From positions 1 to 64,000 of the forward strand of contig NW_020312066.1 in NCBI RefSeq assembly GCF_002999335.1: a stretch of 64,000 nt of DNA, written 5' to 3'. Below the pieces are notes generated by a model, which worked only from the letters and a program-made list of their open reading frames with translations, did not search any database and had not been told where the DNA came from. Shown piece by piece: positions 46,601-55,948 of this stretch. Source of the stretch: Cyclospora cayetanensis. Its lineage: Eukaryota > Apicomplexa > Conoidasida > Eucoccidiorida > Eimeriidae. Position 1 is the first letter of the stretch; each line of letters starts with the position of its first letter. The position numbers were made by a program, and so were the translations under genes.

Positions 46601-49241
46601 TGCAGCGCAGGAGAAGTACAGCAGCAGCAGCAGCAGTGGGTGGCAGTTCGAAGTGCCTGCGATGGCAACAGACGCGGACTGCATGCTTGCAGCGCTTAGC
46701 GGAAGAGAGAGCAGTAGCAGCAGCAACAGCAACAACGGCAACAGCAACAACAACATATGCAGCAGTACGCCTTTACTCCCTACTGAGGCATTGTCTTTTC
46801 TGTGTATGTATGCGTCTGAACTGTTAACGCGGCTCGGCAGTTTCCCCCCGCAGCAGCAGCGCCAGGTGCTGCTGCTTGCCGCAGCAGCAACGCAGCTGTC
46901 CATACACCGGAACGTGAGTAGCAGCAGGGCTGTGGAGCTGAGAATTGTGCAGCATGGCAGCTGCTGCTGCCTCTCTAAGACCAGCGACGCGTTGCAGCGG
47001 CAGGCGCAGGCATTGACGACCTCTGCAGGATGTGAAGGCGATGCATCCTGCGACTCTATCCGGAGCGACTGCACAGCAAGCTCAGCAAATACTGCCAGCA
47101 GCATCTTCAGCATTGCGTCTCGCGCCTTCCCCATAGACCTGACTAGCGCTTTCCTCTGCTTGCTGCATCTCCGTCTGAGCTGCATTCTCGCTGCTGCAGA
47201 AGCGGCAGCAGCGGCAGAAGCGCAGCAGCTCGCGACTTTCGCGGGGGGGGCGCCTCCGTGGCAGTGGCTGCTGCTGTTAGCTGCCCTCGATCTAGGATAC
47301 ACTGCCGCATTGCTGCATCTGCTGCATGATCACTTGCTGCCTCCTCTGCTGAAGCGGCTGCAAGAGGGGGGGGGCGGGCAGGAGAGCACTCAGCGGCAGC
47401 GTTGGCAAGTTCAAAAACTGCTTTTGCAGTGCGTTGCTGCGATCGCGGCAGGCCTTTCCAGATGCACGTTGGCAGCTGATGCCTCCGAGGCTGAAGCATT
47501 CCCGAGAACGGCAGTCGAAGCAAGGAGTGCACCAGCAGAAACAGCAGCAGGCGCTGCAGCCTTAGAAGCCTCAAACGCAGGCACCGTCTCCGAGAGCTCC
47601 CCCGGTTGGCTAGGGCCCTGTTGCAGCAGAAGAGGCTGCAGCAGCAGCACTGTAGCGCAGCAGCAACAAGAGCAGCAGCAACAAGAGCAGCAGCAACAAG
47701 AGCAGCAGCAGCAGGAGCGCAGGCAGCTGTTGACTTCCGCTGTAGACTGTCTGCTGCAGTGTTGGCGCTGCCTTCGCCTCCTTGCGCCTTCTGGAAACGA
47801 GGAGACTTTCTGTGACTCTCCCGAGCAGCAGGTTCTCCTGCTGCTGGCTCAGGCAACAGTCGCGCCGCGGACGCGTGCATGCGCCCTCGAAGCAAGGCGG
47901 CTGCAGCGATTGGCTGCAGCCAGAAAGCAGCAGCAGCAGCACCACATGCAGCGGCTGCAGCTGATGCTGCAGCAAGAAGAGCAAGAGCCCGTGGAGAGGC
48001 CTCTCAGGACGTCTCTTTCTGAGGAAGCAACTTTTGCGCCAGAGATGCATCGCGAGCAGCTGCTGCAGCATGCAGAACTACTTACACCCCCAGTCACGCC
48101 GTGGAGAGCGTCAGTCTCTTCATCGGCAGCTGCAGCAGCGGAAAATGCTGCCACCGCCTTTCTCTCAGAGACATCTGCGGGGAGCAGCAGCAACAAGCCA
48201 AGCTCCGTGCTGCTCCAGCTTCTTCGGCAGCAAGATGCTCTCGCAGCAGACAGCGAGGACTTGAGCCCTTTGTCTGTGCCGGATTCGTGTTTGCAGCAGC
48301 TGCTGCAGCAGCAGCAGCAGCAGGAGCAGCAGCAGCAGGAGCAGCAGCAGCAGGAGCAGCAGCAGCAACAGCAGCAGCAGGAGCAGCAACAGCAGCAGCA
48401 GGAGCAGCAGCAGCAACAGCAGCAGCCTTGTGCCAGCCCAGCAGCAGCGACGGCTGCTCTCTCCTTGGGAGTCGCTCCGGCGTTTTGCAGCGATGGAAGC
48501 TGCTGCAGCTGCACCTGTTGCAACGCCTTACTCTCTGCGGCTGCCTCCTCGAGCTCCAGCAGCAGCAATTGCTGCTGTTGTTGCGTTGCTCTGCAACCCT
48601 CGGCTTGCAGGGAAGTCGCTAAGGAAGCCCTTGTAAGCCTAGCCGCCGCACTGCAAGGCATGGGGGCTCTTCTTCCCAGATGTGTGGTGCACCAATTGCG
48701 ACTAGCTGCTGCTGCTCCTGCTGCTGCTTTTCCTGCTGCTGCAAACCAAGCAGCAACAGCAACAGCAGCAACTGCTGCTGCAGCTGCTGCTGCAACTGCT
48801 GTTGTTGCAAAGGAGGCTGACGAAAGGCAGCGCCAGCAGCAGGAGGCTCCTGCCCCGCAGTCGCTCGGCGGCTCGTCTCCGTCGTTCTCCCTGATTTGTG
48901 GAGATGGACTTGTGGGAGGCACTTCTGGTGAGGCTGCGCAAGACAAGGCCGAGGAGGCTGTGAAGGCTGCTGCATGCAGCGGGATGCTTGGAAAAAGCTT
49001 CGGATTGCCGAGGGAGCATGCGAGCGCTGGTGGTGAAGGGCCCCCTATAAAACACCGCGAAAGTTGCACAGCAGCAGCAGCAGCAGCAGCAGCTGCTGCT
49101 GCTGCTGCAAGGGCTGATGTCGCACACACAGGCGGCCCTGACGGTGTTGGGCTGCACTGCGCTGCTACGCTTGCTGCGCTTCAAAGCATTCGGAGAAAGT
49201 GGGAAGCAGTCGAAAGCGCCGACGCTGCTGCCAACAACTGA
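40050..49241 (+). CDS. HPS5/TECPR2-like WD-repeat protein, 2,624 residues, homopolymer-rich
   Basis: Exons 40050-40321, 41185-44800, 45095-45154 and 45315-49241 join in phase to one 2,625-codon frame. The N-terminus (FDYVESLPLSLLRR, then DSLVAIGSNEGVVLLLR) matches the HPS5/TECPR2 start, where a short helix precedes the first WD blade. Later blades fit too: KPVLLLIGDTSGRLFFF, SPVLLISAGTRNFVLL with IGSKPHEGPH, then about residue 550 VVRPGARVWVADLRGGVIAT, matching the family motif ARPGSRMWEVNFDGEVIST. HPS5 is a BLOC-2 subunit and TECPR2 an autophagy/ER-exit factor; both share this propeller, so I cannot choose. The second half looks like a helical solenoid (WQWLLLLAALDLGYTAALL), heavily interrupted by Ala, Gln and Ser tracts. 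The end of exon 2 is the softest boundary: the frame stays open to a stop at 44944, but a GAG/GTATAC donor at 44801 gives the right phase. Confidence 0.7.
40339..41095. repeat. Compound TATG/TGTG then TCTG/CTCT microsatellite in intron 1
   Basis: About 520 bp of TATG and TGTG units grade into about 230 bp of TCTG and CTCT units. It nearly fills intron 1 (40322-41184) of the HPS5-like gene. The pyrimidine-rich half is the one nearer the acceptor. Open frames in it (Cys/Val/Tyr-rich forward, Thr/His/Ile-rich reverse) are artefacts. Confidence 0.93.
43320..43448. repeat. CAA/CAG run encoding Gln and Asn-Gln
   Basis: Interrupted CAACAG units within exon 2 of the HPS5-like gene give a tract of mainly Gln with Asn, Leu and His. 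The CAA mixing makes it less pure than the neighbouring Ala tracts. Confidence 0.85.
43580..43662. repeat. GCA run encoding poly-Ala
   Basis: About 25 GCA codons with one Pro-Thr interruption in exon 2 of the HPS5-like gene. Same CAG-type repeat as the Gln tracts but read in the Ala frame. Confidence 0.9.
46326..46424. repeat. CAG/GAG run encoding Gln-Glu tract
   Basis: CAG units with scattered GAG and CAA inside the last exon of the HPS5-like gene; reads as Gln broken by single Glu. Confidence 0.85.
48292..48426. repeat. Long CAG run encoding Gln with single Glu interruptions
   Basis: About 45 codons, longest CAG-type tract in the window, in the last exon of the HPS5-like gene. GAG interrupts every three to six units. 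A similar shorter run is at 47660-47720. Confidence 0.9.
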
Positions 49242-50000
49242 CAGCCTCGTGGAGTAGCCTTCCTCCTGCTGGGGCAATCCAACACGTAGATAGTCTCTCT
49301 CCCTGGAAGAAAAGTGGCAAGGCGCGCGAGGAAATTCACGCGATTAAAATCACTCTTTGCAGCTCGCCGGCATAGCCGTCGTCTGTTGGAGGTGGTGGCG
49401 TCCTTATGCGGGGGCTGCAGTCGCTTTCGAACTCTCGGGAAGAATTTTAGGAATGCGAAAAAAAATCTACGGCTCTCCTGCTTGCCTGGAGGGGGGCCAG
49501 CCAGGTGCACGGCAGCCCTCTTGGAAAGCAGAGGAAGCAGCCAGTGGGAGTTCAGGTGTCACACACTTTCGAGGCTTCTTCCCAACAGGAAGATCGATCT
49601 CGAAACCACGAAAGAGGGATGCTCTGGAAGCTTTGTTTGCAACAGGGTCTGTACATCGCCAGACGCCTGCTGCTTTGCAGCATTCTCCTGTAGTCACTTC
49701 TGCTGGCCTCAAAACTTGCGGTTGTTCTGTATTCGCGGCTGCTGCCGTGGCGTTTTTCTCCCATGTATTGAGTGTGCCTCTCTACCCGTGGTGTTTCGCA
49801 TACGGATAGGCTAGTAAAAGCGAAGACGCGTATGCATGCATCCTCTAATACACGTGTATAGCTGCTACTACTACACAGTAAGCGGCAGATTCCCCTGTGC
49901 ATCCAGCTCGTCGCGTGTGGCCTCGCGTGCGATCCCAACGCACTGCAGCGAGACTGTTTCGACGCTTGAGTTCGGCATACTCCTCTGGCCGAAGGGGCAC
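49242..50000. other. Intergenic stretch between convergent genes
   Basis: About 760 bp between the HPS5-like stop and the end of the next minus-strand candidate. Overlapping frames at 49314-49938 on both strands lack splice partners and look like chance. Repeat content drops sharply here compared with the preceding gene. Confidence 0.45.
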
Positions 50001-51227
50001 TCAGAGGGAGACGTTCTCTCCTAGGAAAGCAAGCCGTGTAGTTAGCTCCCAGTGCAGGAGGTTGTAGGGCTGTATGTAGGCAGACTGTCTGTACTCATCA
50101 GGCAACAGATATGCTGCTAGTCCGCGCGCTAGAACAGGTCTGAATCCAGAACGGCGAATAAGGCCACACATTCCGCCTGCACCGCTCAGCACGAGCAGGC
50201 GCAGTAACATGCTCCGATGTGCCTTGCCCTTTGATCCTAAACCCCGCCGAGGGGTCTTGAGCCTTCTAAGAATCGCCTCGCTTCTTTATCAGCCACTTCG
50301 TAGCGCTCGCGGCAACATCAAATGCTCTATGTTCATAGCGTCGGCCGCGCTTTCTGTATTTCCGTCTCTTGTTGGGAAAGGCGTAGCCACACCCTTCACG
50401 CAAGACGGATCTTACCCTAGTAACTTTGCTACCTCAAAGCTGTCAGATTCATCTCGCTACGTATCCCAGGATATATATTTTTGTTGCGCTGCTTGGACTT
50501 GCTCGCCTCCGGCATTCCTGTTGGCTCGCGTAAGGCGGCTTCAAAGGGGCCAGCTGCAGCGTGCTGATGGCCTTGCGGATCTCCAAGTAAGGGATAAATA
50601 GGTACACAACAATTTTTTTGCCGCCATTTCGCACATCTGGGGAGCGCTACTGAGATGTGCTACTGCGTTCACTTCAACACAGCGAAGCCCCACTCCGCCA
50701 CAAGCTTTCATTTCTCTGCACGCCTTCACACACGTACAGCGCGAACTCTGGACAGAAAACAGTGCGCATCCCTGCTAGCCAGGCAAGGAAAAGTTTAGAC
50801 ACATAGAAAGCGGCAGCAGGAATTTACTGGCCATACAAGATGGCACACACCACAGTACACCTATGTGTGTTACAAATGGCCCTCAGGCATCTCATCATAG
50901 ACGCCACAGGCTTCCGGTAGGTAATCTCCCGTGGTTAGTGTACATAAGGGAGCCGGCGTTGTCAACTCAAATATGTCTGTGAAGGCATGAACTGCTTCAC
51001 TAGAAGAATCCTGTCCTCGAAGAGCAGAAAAAAACACAACCGGAAAGTCGCAGACGTATACGCGTGTACAGGGAGACAGCTCTGTATTTGTGATGCTTCT
51101 TGGCAGAGATGATATATAAGGCGATCGCTGTACGTACAACTAAAAGCGCGCTTACTGTAAACATTTGTTCACCGATAAGCTTACCTGTTTCCACATGTGG
51201 TTGCAACGAGGAAATGCCACCGCATGC

Positions 51228-51258
<31 letters not shown>

Positions 51259-51830
51259 GATCAATCAACGTGCTTCAATGAAAGCTGGACTATTCGACCA
51301 GAGAATAAGACCCTCTCTACGTCCTCACTACATGCATATTTGCGCATAACCTAGAATAGGCGTTAGAAAATCCCAATCACTGCTTTGGCTTGATAATTGT
51401 GAATTGACAAGCTGTTGTTTGGAGGCCTTCCAATATATACACATACCACGCATAGCTTTTCCCTCTGCAAGCCACTGAGGTCGGTCATTCATCTTCTGTC
51501 GCGCGTCAGGTAGCTTCCGCCTGGAGAATACTAGCCTGAGAATATCAGAGTCAGTTTGCAGCGAGAGAAGCAGCCGAGCGCATAGAATGCAAGATTAATC
51601 AAACGATAGGAGAGGGTTCAACAGCTGCGTAAATAGGTGCGCTGCATCGTGCAGCATGGCGCTGTATATCGGTCCTTATGCGTTCCAAGAAATCTATGAA
51701 GAGACGCAGAGGCCTCTTGCGTGCTGGAAATCTCTCCTCTTGGAGCAGCAGTGAAATTGACTCACGCAGACCAACAGCACACAGATTTCCTCCCTCCTGG
51801 CTCAAAAGCCCTTTGTTATGTCATCCTTTA
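50001..51830 (-). CDS. Unrecognised multi-exon gene (minus strand)
   Basis: Protein-like frames in order on the minus strand: about 51820-51600 (GLRESISLLLQEERFPARKR, then LFIDFLERIRTDIQRHAARC), about 51000-50870 (EAVHAFTDIFELTTPAPLCT, GDYLPEACGVYDEMP), about 50610-50450 (LEIRKAISTLQLAPLKPPYA) and a tail from about 50210 (LLVLSGAGGMCGLIRRSGF, YIQPYNLLHWELTTRLAFL) ending GENVSL at 50001. The tail is short, basic and hydrophobic and lacks a clear membrane helix. Exact junctions and the start are unresolved. No family recognised; a mitochondrial or apicoplast protein is possible but unproven. It appears to diverge from the next plus-strand candidate. Confidence 0.36.
51224..51261. repeat. TA dinucleotide run
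   Basis: About 38 bp of TATATA with one TTTA break, in a presumed intron of the minus-strand candidate gene. Confidence 0.85.
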
Positions 51831-51853
51831 TTGGCTTCTAGGGAAACACAAGT

Positions 51854-53345
51854 GTGATTCTCCTTGTCTGGCGAGTAGCACAAAAATGGGGTCGAAGGAT
51901 GGTCATGCCAAAACTTGACCTATTACAGCACAGCAAAGGACGCGTGCATGTGTTTACGAGAAAACCTTCTTTGAAACTCCTTCAGCTTGTTGCTTTCCAT
52001 GCTTCACTCCAGGCAACACAATTAGCTCTGCTTTAGGGCCGGCTTGGGAGACACACCAGGAGGACTACACGCTTTTCTGTGTGCGCCGCATCGTCACGTG
52101 CCGAATCTTTCCTACAGGGGCAACGCCCGCCAGGATGCACTGTACATTGGTATTTTTAAAAACCTCGGAGGTTCAGAAGCTCTGGTGAGGCAGCGCATTT
52201 GTCCTCAGGATAGCACTCCGACGTGTGCGAGACCGCCGAACCAGTGGCATGCAAAGCCTCGCTGTACAAGCAAACCGGCAGCTGAACTGGATAGCAGGCA
52301 ACGCGAAGGCCACTCAGCTAACACAGTTGCTGAACCGCTGCGATTTACCGATGAGAAAACACTCTCACTCGTCTTGAAAATATGACATGTCGACAAAATG
52401 GCGAAACCCAGTATTTTTGGGCGCTGTCCTAGAAAAGCTTGTCGCTTCCAGCAGAGCCTCAAAAGGCGAATTCCGCCATAGTTGTCGGCGACTGCTGCAG
52501 CTGAGGGAGCTGCGGCTCAGCTTATGTTGCTGTACTGCGCCTTTACTCCTATAGAATTCGGAAGAGGACTCTATCTATTCAACACGGAGATGAAAAGCAC
52601 ATTGCCCTTTGGATCAGTGCTACACAGCGGCATACGAAGCCCCCCATAAAACGTTTCTTAGGTATCAAAGTAGCATACTGAACAGCAAAAACCGAGAGGT
52701 GGGGTTTCTGGGTGTCGTTTCTTCCTGCATCTTCGACGCAGCAGAACTTCGTAGTAATAAGAGGGCATTCGATGCTTTAGGCACCCACTGGCCGCCTGCC
52801 AGCCTAGACCAACGCCTCAATGTGATTCTCAAATATCTACCGTTCGGAATCATTCCGGGGTAATCTGAAAACCGTTATGACTACGGTTAGAGGAAACTGA
52901 AGGAGGGTCATCTCGACAAATTTATGACCGTTGCATTGCAGCCTTGGAGGAGCCTCCTTCGGAAACATGAGCACGCACGCACTTGAGGCCCAAGAAGCTG
53001 ATAGAACCCTCTTGGATATCACGCAAAGGTGCCTTCTACTAGCGCTCACAAAAAACTTCTGGGCTGCTCTGGACTTCCTAAAGGATAGGAGGAAGAATCA
53101 TGCTTATTGGGGCACTGAAACCCTAAAGCTCGGAGAGCTGCCCTTGTGTAACGACGTAAGAAGATTGTTTTTCTGCTGAGGAGTGCTGTGCCCCTTTCTT
53201 CTCGTCACTGTCGCAGCGTGCAACCCCAACAATGGAGGCGGCAACAGAAGTCCTGGCAGCGGCAATGCGTAGCAGCAGCAACAGAATCGAATGCGGAGAC
53301 CTCATGCATACATGCAGGAAGCGTTCGCTCTACGGAGCACTTTAA
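51854..53345 (+). CDS. Unrecognised multi-exon gene (plus strand)
   Basis: The 3' part is well phased. An exon from 52742 (AELRSNKRAFDALGTHWPP, DQRLNVILKYLPFGIIP) ends at 52859 and joins 52942-53155 (LGGASFGNMSTHALEAQ, DITQRCLLLALTKNFWAAL), which joins 53217-53345 (RATPTMEAATEVLAAAM, then ECGDLMHTCRKRSLYGAL-stop). Upstream exon-like pieces: about 51900-52010 (KLDLLQHSKGRVHVFTRK), 52121-52183 (GNARQDALYIGIFKNLGGSE, ending at GTGAGG) and from about 52526 (LMLLYCAFTPIEFGRGLYLF). The joins among these are unresolved and the start is unknown. Leu-rich amphipathic segments but no membrane helix or signal peptide seen. No family recognised. Confidence 0.42.
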
Positions 53346-55948
53346 TTTTACGAGAGGCAGCACTTCATGGGGGCCCCTTGCTGACATCGCCCTTCCTAGT
53401 ATTTCTAATGCTGCCGACAGGAGCTTCCAACCCATCAATATGCCTCAGTCAAAGTACAGTCGCCTCATTTATCCGAGAAGAGATACACCAGCAATGGCGT
53501 CTGGCAAACAAAGGACAAACGGGTGCGCCAAAGCCTTGGAAGCACCTGCGCGAACCACTCCATCAGCGTGTAACCTGGGGGCTCTCACTGAGGGAATAAC
53601 AGTCATATTGACACACTCTATTCCGGTCGAAAGTCTTTGAGAGGGTCTCCTGTAAGGCTCCTAAGTGGGCTTTAAAGAGGATTCCTGCCGACCTGCTGCT
53701 GGGAACACTAAAGCAAGACTCCGTCCGCAATGGAAAGACAGCTCCCTACAGAGATCCTCTAGGTTACATAGTGCTGCTGGGATCGAGCACCCCTACACAA
53801 TGTGTGAAATAACTAACGGTACCACAGGAGCCTTTAGGGTGGCTCATCAGGGAGCTCTGAAGAAACCGTAAAGGGGAAAATCCTTTTGACTGCAACTGCA
53901 CCAAGAAGCAGAGGCTGAATCTCTATCGAAAGAACCTAAATCTTTCCCACGGGGACGCTTCCAAGTCACTCTACGCTCTGAGTCAAGAGGCGCCCTGAAG
54001 AGGTTTGCAGATAACTTCTCCAAGGCGTCCTAAGGCAAGTGCTGCGTTGCGAGTCTCTGCTAGTGCGGCCTCTAGGGTGTTTCCTTCCCCATAGCGCCCC
54101 GAACATTTCAGTCACTACTGCAATATGGGACCTTGCCTATAAAACAGAAGCCACTCCAACCTTATGGTCTCCCATTATCTCGACAAAGCCCGTACATCTG
54201 AGGCAGGTGGCTGCTGCATCGGGTGTCGTCGGGAGGGTGAAGAGTAGTTTGGTGATTCCCAGGAAAGTTCCCACGTAGAAGAGAGGGCGGGGGGAATTTC
54301 GATGACAGGTTGCCACAACTAGATCAGGGAGATCGGTGTGCTGCTTTTCTAAAGCCCTTAAAGGCGCGCAACAATTACCAGAGGTACTGGTAAGGGCCTG
54401 TGCTTTAAATGCAGCTATGGGGGCCCCAGGGGGCCCAGCTGGTGTTTGCCTCTGCAGCAACAGGGATCGCCTGTAAAGCAGATACGAGGTATCCTAGTCC
54501 TTCTCTAGCTACAGTGTAGCTTCTCTGCCTGCTGCTGCATATGCCACCGTTGCAGCCAGTCGCTGTTTGCTGCTCGAAAATTTCCTTTGGATGATGTTCT
54601 ATCGCTAGTGGAATAGCAGGGAAGCTGTACGGCGGTAGAAGGCGTCTGTCGCACGCTCGCTGCGACTGATGTGGCCCGCTACGTAGAAGGCCTTCTAAGG
54701 GCCACTGTGGCCCTTAGAAGGGTCTCATCTGTAATTAAGGCATCCACGAGAGTGTTTTGAGATTCTCTCTACATTAGGACTGCCAGAGGTTGCAGGAAGG
54801 CTGGTTGTTTGCCACGGTCGCTACTGTCCTGCTGCTGCACTGGCGGCAGTCACTAGGTACCGAGCTAATGCAACGGATTTACGGGGTCTCTCGCAACGCT
54901 GGAGGTTCTAATGCGGCGGCACAAGTTCATTGTGCGCCAGGAAAGGCACTTTGCCTGTTGAGGCTGTTCTCCCATAAAGAGCAGGAGCATGTGACAGCGA
55001 AGCACAGGGTGCGTGTGAGGAAGGCAGAGTGTGAGAGACGAAGATGACTAAAGGGCATTGATGGCCGCCCCGGTTTCTCTGTTGCAGCAAGTCTCATGAT
55101 TCTCGCGTTCGGGGGGCCCCTTCCGTGGGCAGCCTTTCTCCCTTCCTGCTGCCGCGTGTGCTTTTCGCTTCCTTGGCGCCATGTAGCGCATCACCAAAGC
55201 GGCACCCGACAAGGCTCATCAGAAGGAGGCGGCTGAAGCTAGCCGAGAGGCAGCAGCAAGACTGTGCGTGACAGCCGCAGTAAAAGTTCGACCGCGTGCG
55301 ACAGCAGCAACAGCAAAAGTGTGAGCGCAGCAGGAGTAGTAAGAGCAACGGGGGTGACACATACAGTCGGAAGGTGCTCGATATGTTCGTTTTGCTGGCC
55401 CGCGAGCACCCCGCGTGACCTTCGACATTTTTGCCGGCGGAAAACGCGTTCTCCCAAACGCGTTTCCATATGTTTTCAATCATTCTGTTCATATTTTGAG
55501 TCTTACTCAGGGCAAAAGCGGCCTTTACAATGCACTCCGTGTCGGGGGGGGGGCCATCTTCAAGGGCCTCCTGGCCACAGGAACGCGGGCAGCGCCCAGC
55601 CACGAAAAGTACCGGCACCCACAGGGAGGCAGGGCCCTTTTAGGGGCCCCCCAACCCCTGCCTTCGCGAGTTTGAATTTTCACTTCCTTTGTTCATGACA
55701 TTCCGCACGCGGCTTCGCTTTGTGCGCTGGCGCCACACAACACGCGCACCGCTGACGGCTGAGCGGCTTCAGGCCTAGCAGGAGCGAAAGTCTCACTGAA
55801 AAATCAAAGGCTGCAAGCTTTCTCTCTCTCTTTTGGTAGATCCCGTTTAGAGGCACTCTCCTACAGGGGCCCCTAGGGCCCCTCCGTCTTCCTGTGGGAT
55901 GCAGCGGCATGGCTCCTAGCGTTAAGGGCAAGATCTGCAACAAGCACA
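53346..55948. other. Unassigned stretch with weak open frames
   Basis: About 2.6 kb. Frames on both strands at 53188-53640, 54790-55047 (WLFATVATVLLLHWRQSLG) and 55094-55675 have partly protein-like composition (plus: GKSGLYNALRVGGGAIFKG; minus: IENIWKRVWENAFSAGKNV), but neither strand gives a phased model and I could not choose between them. The stretch contains a perfect 31-bp palindrome (54691-54721) and several GGGGCCCC blocks. Confidence 0.4.
54691..54721. repeat. Perfect 15-bp inverted repeat with 1-nt spacer
   Basis: Left arm CCTTCTAAGGGCCAC, spacer T, right arm GTGGCCCTTAGAAGG. All 15 pairs match, giving a hairpin or a dyad binding site. Confidence 0.9.

Noticed and set aside
47143..49277. 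Long minus-strand frames (250 and 426 codons)
   Set aside because: They are antisense shadows of the CAG-rich last exon of the HPS5-like gene, mostly poly-Cys and poly-Ala read-through.
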